Shown: piece after piece, positions 34,076 to 42,265 of the stretch
How positions within the stretch are numbered: position 1 is the first letter of the stretch
Layout of the letters: each line of letters opens with the position of its first letter
DNA from: Treponema sp.
GTDB taxonomy: Bacteria > Spirochaetota > Spirochaetia > Treponematales > Breznakiellaceae
DNA length: 42,291 nt
Direction of reading: 5' to 3'
Assembly (NCBI GenBank): GCA_031274285.1
Contig: JAISQJ010000166.1
Location: 1-42,291 of the forward strand
The notes under the pieces: model-generated
The model's database searches: none
What the model was told of the DNA's origin: nothing
What the model saw: only the letters and a program-made list of their open reading frames with translations
Position numbers and translations under genes: made by a program

Positions 34076-35922
34076 GGAGCGGGACCTTCCACCCGCAGAT
34101 GGAGTTCGTCAAGCTGCCTTTGGTCCACCTCACCGGGGCAGTCGTCCATGGGGCTGGCGGCAAAGGAATTCTTGGGAAAGGCGATGACCTCTTTTATTGA
34201 CGTTTCCCCCGCCATGATCATTACCAGCCGGTCCAGCCCCGGCGCAATGCCGCCGTGGGGGGGAGCGCCGTATTTGAAGGCTTCGGTAAGGAAACCGAAA
34301 CGGCGCTCCGCCTCCTCCGGCCCAAAGCCCACAATCCTGAAGACCCGCTTCTGCAGTTCCGGGTCGTGGATTCTGATAGACCCGGAGGCTAATTCAAAGC
34401 CGTTGAGCACCAGATCGTACAGGTCCCCCTTTACCGATCCGGGATCGCTTTCCAGGGTTGTATGGTACTGGTCCTGGGGCCAGGTGAACATGTGGTGGGC
34501 CGCTTCCCAGCGGTTTTCTTCTTCGTTGAATTCGAACATGGGGAAATCCACGATCCAGACGAATTCAAAGCGGCTCTTCCCGTCCGGGCCGGGGCCGGTA
34601 AGCTTAAGGTCCCGGCCCAGCTTGGAGCGCACCGCCCCCAGGGCGGTATTGGCAACGGCCCGGCGGGAATCCGCGGCCAGGAGGATCAGGTCCCCCGGCC
34701 CCGCGTCCAGGGCGGAGACAATGGCCCCCTCCTGGCCTGCAAAAAACCGGGAAACCCCGCCTTCCAGGCCGCCGCCTTCCCCCACCTTCATCCAGGCCAG
34801 GCCCTTTGCCCGGTAAATTTTGGCCTGGGCTTCCAGTTCCTCGATCTGCTTTCGCGAATAGGGACTGGGCATCAGGGAAGCGGGGACGGTCAGGGCCTTA
34901 ACCGCGCCCCCGGCAATACTGACGCCCCTTTCCGCGGCCAGTTGCCGGGCCTGCTCCCCCTGCCGGAGGGCGTCCTTAAATGCCTGGAATTCCCCGGCCT
35001 CCGCAAAGGGGCTAAAGTCCCGAAGGGTCAGGTCAAAGCGCAGGTCCGGCTTGTCGGAGCCGTAGCGTTCCTGCGCCTCTTCCCAAGTGAGCCGCCGGAA
35101 CCGGGCGGGAAGTTCCAGGCCCAGGGTTTTCCTGAACACGCGGCCCATGAGCCCCTCGGTCATGGCAAGCACATCCTCCCGGCCTACAAAGGACATTTCA
35201 ATATCGATCTGGGTAAATTCGGGCTGCCGGTCCCCCCTGGTTTCCTCGTCACGGTAACAGCGGGCAATCTGAAAATACTTGTCAAAGCCCGCCACCATAA
35301 GAATCTGCTTGTAGAGCTGGGGGCTCTGGGGCAGGGCGTAGAATTTCCCCGGATACAGGCGGGAGGGGACCAGGTAGTCCCGGGCCCCTTCGGGGGTGGA
35401 TTTGATAAAGGTGGGGGTTTCAATCTCGTAGAAACCCTGTGCCGTCATCCATTCGCGGACCGCGAAGCTTACCTCACTCCGCAGGCGGATTCGGTTTTGC
35501 ATCCCCGTGGAACGCAGGTCCAGGTAACGGTATGTTAGCCTAAGGTCCTCCCCGGCCTTGCTTTCCTCATCAACCTGGAAGGGAAGCACTTCGGAGCGGC
35601 TCAGGATGACAAGATGCCGCACCAGTACCTCGATCTCCCCGGTGGGCATGCCGGGATTCACCATACCCGCAGGCCGCTCCCGCACCGTCCCCTCCAGCGC
35701 GATGCAGTATTCGTTCCGCAGTTCCGCGGCCGCGGCCTTGAGTTCCTCCGGCGCATCCTGATCCACCACGGTCTGGGTAAGGCCGTAACGGTCCCGCAGG
35801 TTGATAAAAAATATGCCCCCATGGTCCCGCTTCCGGTGCACCCAGCCGTTCAAAATGACCGTTTTGCCGGAATCATCCTTCCGCAGGGCGCCGCAGGTCG
35901 TGGTCCGCTTCAATAATTCCAT
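34072..35922 (-). CDS. aspS: Aspartate-tRNA ligase
   Basis: The 616-residue bacterial-type enzyme charges tRNA-Asp (or tRNA-Asp/Asn if non-discriminating). The N-terminal OB-fold is GWVHRKRDHGGIFFINLRDR. Motif 2 is FQIARCYRDEETRGDRQPEF with IDIEMSF, a GAD insertion follows, and motif 3 is GIAPGLDRLVMIMAG. The start is ATG 35922, inferred from the family N-terminus (MELLKRTTTCGAL); the only upstream ribosome-like GGAG is rather far. It shares a 57-base divergent region with the GNAT fusion gene, which contains TATAAT (35956-35961) on the plus strand. Confidence 0.96.
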   Translation of the reverse strand: MELLKRTTTCGALRKDDSGKTVILNGWVHRKRDHGGIFFINLRDRYGLTQTVVDQDAPEELKAAAAELRNEYCIALEGTVRERPAGMVNPGMPTGEIEVLVRHLVILSRSEVLPFQVDEESKAGEDLRLTYRYLDLRSTGMQNRIRLRSEVSFAVREWMTAQGFYEIETPTFIKSTPEGARDYLVPSRLYPGKFYALPQSPQLYKQILMVAGFDKYFQIARCYRDEETRGDRQPEFTQIDIEMSFVGREDVLAMTEGLMGRVFRKTLGLELPARFRRLTWEEAQERYGSDKPDLRFDLTLRDFSPFAEAGEFQAFKDALRQGEQARQLAAERGVSIAGGAVKALTVPASLMPSPYSRKQIEELEAQAKIYRAKGLAWMKVGEGGGLEGGVSRFFAGQEGAIVSALDAGPGDLILLAADSRRAVANTALGAVRSKLGRDLKLTGPGPDGKSRFEFVWIVDFPMFEFNEEENRWEAAHHMFTWPQDQYHTTLESDPGSVKGDLYDLVLNGFELASGSIRIHDPELQKRVFRIVGFGPEEAERRFGFLTEAFKYGAPPHGGIAPGLDRLVMIMAGETSIKEVIAFPKNSFAASPMDDCPGEVDQRQLDELHLRVEGPAP

Positions 35923-35978
35923 ACATTCAATATACTCCGGGGCCTGAATATATTCTATAATGAACACCCGGAGGGATC

Positions 35979-36905
35979 ATGCAGTTTGAACTGAGCGAGG
36001 CGTTAATCAAGGACCTGCTTTTTTCCATGGAAGATCAGATGGGGGAATTTTTCCTTGATACCCAGGATGGGGTGATTATCGGCCAGGGGGATGAGGGCTT
36101 TGCCAAAGCCGCCGCCGGTGAAAACCGCTACATACCCCTGCCGGGCTGGGATTCCTCCGACGGCTTCAGGCTGATGGAGCACTTTGCCGCGGGGCTGCGG
36201 AATCTGACTCTGCGGAATGAACTGTCCGCCGCCCTTAACCGGGGGAAAGGGGTGTTCCGGGCCTTTAAGGATATTATCTCCCATTACCCGGAAACAGAAA
36301 AACTGTGGTTCAGCTACAAGGAACGGGGCATGCGGCGGGAGATTCTGCGCTGGTACAACGGCCTGCGGGAGGAGTGGGGGCTTGAGCGGATTGGGGGGGA
36401 GCCGGAGGAGACCGGGGATTTGGTGCTGGAAGATTTTCGCTTCCGTCCCTTTGCGAAGGATGATAACGAGGCGGCCGCCGCGCTCCACCGGCGCTGTATC
36501 GAGGAATCACGCTCCTATGCGGCGGACCATGAGCTGGGGGATGCGGGACTCCCCCAGGGGGAAGGGCATTGCCGGGGCGAAGCCCCCATCCCCGGCGATT
36601 TGGCCCTGGCGGTGGAGACCGGGGACGGGGATTTTGCCGGGTTTATCGCCGCCTCCCGGCAGGGCCATGTTCTGTATATCAATGCCTTGGAGGTGCGCAG
36701 CGAATACCGGGGCCTGGGTATTGGGGAGGGCCTCCTGGCCCGGTTCATTGAGCAGGCCCGGCGGCAATTCGCCCCTAAGCCGGGGGCCAAGAACCCCCTT
36801 CAAATTCTTATCGATCTGCCCGCGGGGAGCGAAGGTTTTTCCCAGGTGCTCTACCGGGATTCCTTTAAGCCCTATACGGTCCGGTACTGCCTTAGGACCG
36901 ATTGA
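35979..36905 (+). CDS. UPF0158-GNAT acetyltransferase fusion protein
   Basis: The start is ATG 35979 after GGAGGGATC. Residues ~1-130 resemble UPF0158: LSAALNRGKGVFRAFKDIIS, then YPETEKLWFSYKERGMRREI. Residues ~140-305 are a GNAT acetyltransferase: FRFRPFAKDDNEAAAALHR, INALEVRSEYRGLGIGEGLL (the acetyl-CoA binding V-x-x-x-x-R-G-x-G loop) and a late VLYRDSFKPYTVRYCL. The target is unknown. The N-terminal part may choose the substrate. Fusions of these two domains are unusual in my recollection. Confidence 0.82.
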   Translation: MQFELSEALIKDLLFSMEDQMGEFFLDTQDGVIIGQGDEGFAKAAAGENRYIPLPGWDSSDGFRLMEHFAAGLRNLTLRNELSAALNRGKGVFRAFKDIISHYPETEKLWFSYKERGMRREILRWYNGLREEWGLERIGGEPEETGDLVLEDFRFRPFAKDDNEAAAALHRRCIEESRSYAADHELGDAGLPQGEGHCRGEAPIPGDLALAVETGDGDFAGFIAASRQGHVLYINALEVRSEYRGLGIGEGLLARFIEQARRQFAPKPGAKNPLQILIDLPAGSEGFSQVLYRDSFKPYTVRYCLRTD

Positions 36906-36959
36906 ATTTAAGCGGAAAATTCGCCATATTAAATTAAAATTCAACACTGGGATAGCAAA

Positions 36960-37712
36960 GTGGCAGGAATAGATATCGATAGAGAAAAGCTAAGGCAAAA
37001 AATCGCCCTTATCGGCGAAAAAATTAATTCGGAAGCCGACCCCCATCTCCTTAATGAGTACCGCTCCTTATTCAAGAAAGGGTTTTCCTTTTTCCGCCGC
37101 CCCTGGGCCGCGGCCTACCTCCTCATGCTCTACGATCAGGGGAATCTGGGGAGGGCTCCGGCCCGGCCAAGGACCAAGGGCCCCTTTTCGGGGGAGGGGG
37201 GCCGCCCCGGAGCTAAGTGGGACGGAGCCTCGCAGGAAGCCCCCTGGACAGGCCCTTCCGGCCCCCGGCCCTTCCTGGCGGAAGATGAATCCCGGCGGCT
37301 TTTCATCAGCATCGGGCGGAACCGCCATGTGTTCCCCCGGGAAATCCTGGGGCTTATCATCACCAGGGCCCAGGTCGCCCGGGAGGACATTGGGGTGATA
37401 CGGATTTTGGACAGCTATTCCTTTGTGCAGGTCCGGGATACGGTGGCGGATACGATCATCGAAGCCCTGAACGGCACGGTCTTCCGGGGCCGGACCATAA
37501 CCGCCAACTACGCCCGTCTCAAGCGGGAAGATGGGACCGGGGAAACACGCGGCCAGGACATCCAGGAATCGGATACCCAGGACACCCAGGAGCCGGATAC
37601 GCTGGACCAGGACACCCAGGACACCCAGGGGGAAGGACTTGGCGAAGATTCGCCGGAGCCCTACGAGCCCCTAGAGCAGGGTGATGATCAAGGCGATGAA
37701 GAAGGCGTTTAG
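36960..37712 (+). CDS. DbpA-type RNA-binding domain protein
   Basis: Starting at GTG 36960 (250 aa). Residues ~115-195 form a DbpA-like RRM (PF03880 type): RLFISIGRNRHVFPREILGL, VIRILDSYSFVQV, FRGRTITANYAR. In the usual protein this domain sits at the end of a DEAD-box helicase and binds 23S rRNA hairpin 92. Here no helicase is attached; instead there is a helical N-terminus, a Pro/Gly linker and an acidic tail with repeats of the type TQDTQEPDT. It may be a stand-alone RNA chaperone. Its last 42 bases overlap the convergent gene. Confidence 0.8.
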   Translation: MAGIDIDREKLRQKIALIGEKINSEADPHLLNEYRSLFKKGFSFFRRPWAAAYLLMLYDQGNLGRAPARPRTKGPFSGEGGRPGAKWDGASQEAPWTGPSGPRPFLAEDESRRLFISIGRNRHVFPREILGLIITRAQVAREDIGVIRILDSYSFVQVRDTVADTIIEALNGTVFRGRTITANYARLKREDGTGETRGQDIQESDTQDTQEPDTLDQDTQDTQGEGLGEDSPEPYEPLEQGDDQGDEEGV

Positions 37713-38840
37713 GCCGATACCCCCCATCAGCAAAAGCCAGGAAAGGATCTCCAGCAAATAGGCGTTGCGGGCGCAGCGCCGGGCCAGTTTTTCAGGGTCC
37801 CCCGGAATTGCCCCAAAGGGGGCAAAGCTATCCTCCGGTTCCCGTGGGACCCCCCCCTCCGAATCCAAAGCCCCGAACAGGTACCAGGACTCCTTCCTTG
37901 GTTTCCGCATCCCCGGCGCCAGAAGGGGAAAGCCCTCGGGCCGTTCCCCGCAACGGCGAGCCCCGTAGCGTTCTCCGCCGGGAAGCCGGCCTCCCGGGTA
38001 CAGCAGGGGCAGCCGGGCTAGATCACGGCAGGCCCGGAACAGCCGGGCCTGCCACCAGAGCCGACGGTAGCTTATGGCCAGGAGGAGCCCCGGCGGCACC
38101 AGGGGGTACAGGGGGATAAAGGCCGCGGCAAAGGCGGTGATGGCCGTTAGGCGGAATGCGGGCCGGGGCAGGAAGGCCGCCGCCATGGCGATTAAGCAGA
38201 GCGCCCCCAGGGCCAGGGCGTAGGGGGTAACCGCATTCCAGTACTCGTTTTGGTGGCGGCCCGAGCGGACCGCCTGAATCGCCATGGACCGGTCGGAGCC
38301 GGTATAAAAAATTACCTGGAGGGGGCTGTCGGGAACTGCGGCGAAGACCCAGCGGTTCTCCCGCAGGGTCAGGGACCCGCCCACATAGACCCGGGCTTCC
38401 TCGGTCAGGGTGGCAACCCGGTCCCAACGCAGCCGCTGGGGCGCTTCTTCCGCGGGATCAAAGCTTTCCCGTCCGGGCCGGCCTTCCGCGGCTGGCAGCG
38501 TGTAGATCTGGGCCCCCGCCAGGGCCACCGGGATCGTAAGGTCCGGCCCCTGAACCCAGAGGGTGTGCCCGTCGGTGATAGATTCAAAGGCCCCGGTAAA
38601 GCGGAACCGCCGCTGCCCCGCGGCCTGGGTCCCGTCCCCCAGGGTTTCTACCCTGCCGCCCTGGGCCCCGCCGCCTGCCGTGTAGCGGGCGTAATCCAGC
38701 AGGGGCGCCAGGCGCAGCCGGTCAAAACAGGCCCGGAAACGCCGCCAGTGGCGGCGGCTTACCAGGGCCCCGGCAACGGGAACCAGTCCGTACCAGAACA
38801 AGGCCAGCAGGGCGATTACTAGAAAATCGTAGATACGCAG
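37671..38840 (-). CDS. Integral membrane protein of unknown function
   Basis: About 389 residues: N-terminal membrane segment (FLVIALLALFWYGLVPVAGAL), an extracytoplasmic-looking beta-rich domain (~45-190), two to three central membrane segments (ALALGALCLIAMAAAFL, LTAITAFAAAFIPLYPLVPP), and a last one (LLEILSWLLLMGGIGLNAFF). I recognise no family. I place the start at CTG 38840: it has GGAGGG eight bases upstream on the minus strand and completes the first membrane segment, whereas TTG 38801 has no ribosome site. The starts of this gene and the divergent hydrolase are only 14 bases apart. Confidence 0.65.
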   Translation of the reverse strand: MRIYDFLVIALLALFWYGLVPVAGALVSRRHWRRFRACFDRLRLAPLLDYARYTAGGGAQGGRVETLGDGTQAAGQRRFRFTGAFESITDGHTLWVQGPDLTIPVALAGAQIYTLPAAEGRPGRESFDPAEEAPQRLRWDRVATLTEEARVYVGGSLTLRENRWVFAAVPDSPLQVIFYTGSDRSMAIQAVRSGRHQNEYWNAVTPYALALGALCLIAMAAAFLPRPAFRLTAITAFAAAFIPLYPLVPPGLLLAISYRRLWWQARLFRACRDLARLPLLYPGGRLPGGERYGARRCGERPEGFPLLAPGMRKPRKESWYLFGALDSEGGVPREPEDSFAPFGAIPGDPEKLARRCARNAYLLEILSWLLLMGGIGLNAFFIALIITLL

Positions 38841-38854
38841 GGTACTATCCCTCC

Positions 38855-39520
38855 GTGGAAAAATACCAAATCAAAAGGCTTGTCCTGGGGGCCAATGAGA
38901 CCAACTGCTACATCGTGGTCTACGATTCCGCCGGGGAAAAGACCCCCCGCTGCGCCCTGATCGATCCGGGCGATGAGGCCGCCGTCATTATAGCACAACT
39001 GGGGAAAATGTCCCTGCGCCCCAGCCATATCCTTTTAACCCACGGCCACTTTGATCATATCGCCGCCCTGGGGGAAGTACACACCGCTTACCCGGAGGCG
39101 CCCATCGCCATACACCGGGGGGACGCTCCGTATCTGGGGCCTAACTGTTTACGATTGCACGGCCGCACCCTGGGTGTAGCCAAAGAAGACGACGCTTTTA
39201 TCGAACTGCAGTTGGGGTCCGTCCCTTCTCCCAACCTGGAACTTGTGGACGGGGACCGTGTCGGCCCCTTCAAGGTTCTCAGCGTACCGGGCCACACCCC
39301 CGGCTCCGCGGCCTTCCTCCTGGAGGAGCAGAACATCATGTTCAGCGGGGACACGCTTTTTAAGGGAACCTGCGGCCGGGTGGACCTGCCCGGCGGAAAC
39401 CGGAGGGCGATCGAAGAAAGCCTCCAGCGGCTCCTCGCCATGGACGGGGCTATCCAGGTCCTGCCCGGCCACGGGGATTCCACCACCATCGCCGCAGAGC
39501 GGAAGACCAGGTTCTTTTAG
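38855..39520 (+). CDS. Metallo-beta-lactamase fold hydrolase (glyoxalase II-like)
   Basis: This 221-residue protein carries the binuclear zinc motifs in order: THGHFDHI (HxHxDH), PGHTPGSAAF, FSGDTLF and PGHGDST. Size and the CGRVDLPGG segment fit the short glyoxalase II-like group found in many bacteria. It probably hydrolyses a thioester such as an acylglutathione analogue; the true substrate is unknown. The start is GTG 38855, directly against the divergent gene, with no clear ribosome site. Its stop overlaps modC by four bases, convergently. Confidence 0.9.
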   Translation: MEKYQIKRLVLGANETNCYIVVYDSAGEKTPRCALIDPGDEAAVIIAQLGKMSLRPSHILLTHGHFDHIAALGEVHTAYPEAPIAIHRGDAPYLGPNCLRLHGRTLGVAKEDDAFIELQLGSVPSPNLELVDGDRVGPFKVLSVPGHTPGSAAFLLEEQNIMFSGDTLFKGTCGRVDLPGGNRRAIEESLQRLLAMDGAIQVLPGHGDSTTIAAERKTRFF

Positions 39521-40647
39521 GTACTATCCCGCAGCAGCAGCAACCGCTCGGGCGGCGCATAGAGGTACGGCGGCAGGGCGGGGAGATTTAAATATTTGGA
39601 GTATTTCCACCACAGGGTGTTATCGGCAGGTATGCCGTCGGCATACCTGCCGTCAGCAGACCTGTTGTCGGCGTTGCCATCGGCAGGTACCGCATCGGCG
39701 TTGGTGAACAGCACCGCCTCCTCGAAGGGCTCCTCGGAACAACTGGTAACCTTCATGCGGATCAGGTTGCCGCCGGTAGGATTGCCGACGGCAGGATTGC
39801 CGACGGCCGCGGGGAATACCGGCGCCAGGTCGTGGGCCCGGATGCCCACATGGGTGGTCCCCGCCGGCACGGGGACGCCGGTTCCCAGGGTCACGCCCCA
39901 GTTTACCGCGTAGATTTCCCGCTCCCCGGTGATGGTAACGGGGCTTATATTCTTGCAGCCCGTAAGCCGGGCCACCGGCGTCAGGCCGGGCCTGGCGAAC
40001 AGGTCCCGGGTTTTCCCCATCGTCAGGGCCCGGCCTCCGTCCATGACGAGCAGTTCCCCGCAGAGCCTAAAAACCTCATCCCGGCTGTGGGTCACCAGCA
40101 CCGCGTCACGGCGGTTTGCCAGCAGTTCCAGCATGTGGATTTGCATAAGCTCCCGCAGGCCCGTGTCCAGGGCGGAAAAGGGCTCATCAAGGAGGATGGC
40201 CTCCGGTTCCCGCATGAGCATCCGGGCCAGGGCGGCCCGCTGCTGCTGCCCCCCGGAAAGCTGGGAGGGGTAACGGTGGGCAAATTCGGTAAGCTGGAAT
40301 TTTTCAAGCCAGGCCCCGGCCAGCCGGTCCGGCTGTTTCAGCCCGATGGACAGGTTTTCCAGCACCGTCATCCGGGGGAACAGGGCGTAGTTTTGAAAGA
40401 GATAGCCCACCCGCCGCCGCTGGGGCTTAACGTTGATCCGCTTTGTCGAATCAAACAGCACCCGGCCGTTTATCGAAATAAAGCCCTCGTCCGGGGTTTC
40501 GATGCCGGCGATACACTTCAGGGTCATGCTCTTTCCGCATCCCGAGGGCCCCAGGATTCCCAGGCAGCTCCCCCCGGAACTCTCAAATTCCGTTTCCAGG
40601 GTAAAATTCCGGGAGAATCTTTTGCGGATAGAAACCTTAATGCCCAC
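39517..40647 (-). CDS. modC: Molybdate ABC transporter ATP-binding protein
   Basis: The ATPase domain is complete: Walker A GPSGCGKS, Q-loop LFQNYALFPRM, signature LSGGQQQRAAL, Walker B AILLDEPFSALD and the switch His in LVTHSRDE. A C-terminal regulatory (MOP/TOBE-like) domain follows, containing THVGIRAHDL. Gene order with modB and modA on the same strand fixes the substrate as molybdate or tungstate. It starts at 40647, overlapping modB by 11 bases. Residues ~280-350 include odd runs (NPAVGNPTGGN and PADGNADNRSADGRYADGIP) encoded by GCCG-rich repeats not usual for ModC. Confidence 0.93.
   Translation of the reverse strand: MGIKVSIRKRFSRNFTLETEFESSGGSCLGILGPSGCGKSMTLKCIAGIETPDEGFISINGRVLFDSTKRINVKPQRRRVGYLFQNYALFPRMTVLENLSIGLKQPDRLAGAWLEKFQLTEFAHRYPSQLSGGQQQRAALARMLMREPEAILLDEPFSALDTGLRELMQIHMLELLANRRDAVLVTHSRDEVFRLCGELLVMDGGRALTMGKTRDLFARPGLTPVARLTGCKNISPVTITGEREIYAVNWGVTLGTGVPVPAGTTHVGIRAHDLAPVFPAAVGNPAVGNPTGGNLIRMKVTSCSEEPFEEAVLFTNADAVPADGNADNRSADGRYADGIPADNTLWWKYSKYLNLPALPPYLYAPPERLLLLRDST
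39625..39815. repeat. Palindromic and tandem GCCG-rich repeats inside modC
   Basis: A perfect 13-bp palindrome (39624-39636 with 39640-39652, three-base gap) is built on GGCAGGTATGCC. Further units TGCCGTCGGCA, GTTGCCATCGGCAGG and two tandem GGATTGCCGACGGC copies (about 39779-39807) follow within 200 bases. The frame of modC stays open through all of them, so they add amino acids to its C-terminal domain. Confidence 0.65.
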
Positions 40648-41335
40648 CGCCGCCTGTCCTCCCCGCCCGCCGGGGCCGGGTTTCCAGGGAACTTAGGTAG
40701 TTCATCAGAACCACCACCAGAAACGAAAAGATCACGATGATAAGCACGTAGCGGTAGGCCTCGTCCATGTCCCCCGCGGACACGGCGGAGTAGATCGCCA
40801 GGGGCAGGGTGCGGGTCTTCCCCGCGATATTCCCGGCGATCATGGCGGTGGCCCCAAATTCCCCCAGCCCCCGGGCAAAGGCCAGCACCGCGCCGGAGGC
40901 GATCCCCGGCAGGGCGGTGGGAAAGCTTACCCGCCAGAAGATCCGCCACTCCGAAAGCCCCAGGGTCCGGGCCGCATAGATCAGATCGGGGTCCACCTGT
41001 TCCAGGGCGCCCCTGGCCGAGCGGTACATCAGGGGCAGGGAGACGGCCGCCGCGGCAAGCACGGTGGCGGACCAGGAAAAGGCGATTCGCACGCTAAAAA
41101 AATCCAGAAAGAATTTTCCCACCGGGCGGCGGACCCCAAAGATGTAGAGCAGAAAGAAACCCGCCACCGTGGGGGGCAGTACCAGGGGCAGGGTGAGGAT
41201 GCCGTCCAGGATCATCCGCCACTCCTTCCGCCTAAGGCCCGCCACCAGCTTCGCCAGGAGGAGCCCCAGGAAAAAAGTCACCACCATGGCCGCGGAGGCG
41301 GTCCGCATAGAGATCAGGATCGGTGAAGTGTCCAT
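40637..41335 (-). CDS. modB: Molybdate ABC transporter permease
   Basis: A 232-residue inner-membrane protein with five to six membrane segments. Characteristic stretches are LPLVLPPTVAGFFLLY, LEQVDPDLIYAARTLGLSEW and the EAA-like loop with ARGLGEFGATAMIAGN, the standard ModB/CysT-type signature. It forms the channel for molybdate, works with ModC and receives substrate from ModA. The overlap with modC (11 bases) and the 24-base gap after modA show one operon. Confidence 0.95.
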   Translation of the reverse strand: MDTSPILISMRTASAAMVVTFFLGLLLAKLVAGLRRKEWRMILDGILTLPLVLPPTVAGFFLLYIFGVRRPVGKFFLDFFSVRIAFSWSATVLAAAAVSLPLMYRSARGALEQVDPDLIYAARTLGLSEWRIFWRVSFPTALPGIASGAVLAFARGLGEFGATAMIAGNIAGKTRTLPLAIYSAVSAGDMDEAYRYVLIIVIFSFLVVVLMNYLSSLETRPRRAGRTGGGGH

Positions 41336-41359
41336 GCCCCAAGTCCCGGCCGCGGAAGG

Positions 41360-42184
41360 CTAACGGGCCGGCGAGAAGCCGTAAGCCTTGAACACGTCCT
41401 GGGCCTCGGCGGAGGCAAGGAAATCGATGAACAGCCGGGCCTCCTCCGGGTGGGCCGATGCGCTTACCAGGCCCACGGGGTAGATCACCGGACTGGCCAA
41501 ACTGCCTGCCGGGGCCTCGGCGATAATCTCCACCTTGCCGGTTGAGGCCGCATCGGTGGCATAGACCACCCCAACTTCCGCGCTGGCCTCTCCTACCCAG
41601 TTCAGCACCTCGGTAACGTTGGTCCCCAGGCTGGCCTTAGCCTTTACCCCGTCCCAGATTCCCAGGCTGGTAAAAATCTCCTGGGCGTACTGGCCTGCGG
41701 GCACGCTGGCAGGGTCCCCCAGGGCAATGATGCCGGCCGCGCTAATGTTCTGGAACCCGATCACCGCGGTGGAAGCCCCGGCGGTCTTAATCAGCACGAT
41801 CTTGTTCTCCAGCAGGGGCCTGACCGAGGCCTCCCCCACAAAACCGCCCCTCACCAGGTTGTTCATCTGGGTAACCGCCGCAGACATGAAGACATCCGCC
41901 TCCAAACCCTGCTCAATCTGGGTCTGGAGCTTCCCCGAGCTGTCGTAGGTCCCCTCCGCCGTAATGTGGGGGTACTTGGCCTGGAACTTGGGAATAAGCT
42001 CCTGCTCAAATGCGTTCCGCAGGCTGGCGGCCGCGGCAACCAGGATGCTTACGTTCTGATTGGCCTGAAGCGCCTGAGGCGCCGCCGTGCCCTGATCCTG
42101 CCGTCCCCTGGCCCAAAGCGGGGCCCGGACCGAAGCAGCCATAACTAAAACCGCTAAAACACAAGAAACCACCCTTTTCTTCAT
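41360..42184 (-). CDS. modA: Molybdate-binding protein
   Basis: A 274-residue exported binding protein: signal peptide (MKKRVVSCVLAVLVMAASVRA), then VSILVAAAASLRNAFEQELI, the ModA start that binds oxyanions, and later TYDSSGKLQTQIEQG, ADVFMSAA and GVVYATDAAS. It captures molybdate or tungstate outside the inner membrane. The start ATG 42184 follows GGAGG. Molybdenum uptake next to sigma-54 in the same window would suit nitrogenase or other molybdoenzymes. Confidence 0.95.
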   Translation of the reverse strand: MKKRVVSCVLAVLVMAASVRAPLWARGRQDQGTAAPQALQANQNVSILVAAAASLRNAFEQELIPKFQAKYPHITAEGTYDSSGKLQTQIEQGLEADVFMSAAVTQMNNLVRGGFVGEASVRPLLENKIVLIKTAGASTAVIGFQNISAAGIIALGDPASVPAGQYAQEIFTSLGIWDGVKAKASLGTNVTEVLNWVGEASAEVGVVYATDAASTGKVEIIAEAPAGSLASPVIYPVGLVSASAHPEEARLFIDFLASAEAQDVFKAYGFSPAR

Positions 42185-42230
42185 CTTGTCCTCCGTTTTT
42201 GTTGGCTTTCACCAAACATTTGCGGACAAG

Positions 42231-42265
42231 GTTATAACAAAACATAACAATATGCAACATAACAA
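42231..42265 (-). promoter_or_regulatory. Promoter/operator region of modABC with direct repeats
   Basis: The 10-base unit AACATAACAA occurs at 42241-42250 and 42256-42265, exactly 15 bases apart, next to the related GTTATAACAA at 42231-42240. Read on the minus strand, TGTTATAAC ahead of modA is an extended -10-like box (-10 at 42236-42231). The repeats could be binding sites for a molybdate-responsive (ModE-like) or other regulator. Confidence 0.5.
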
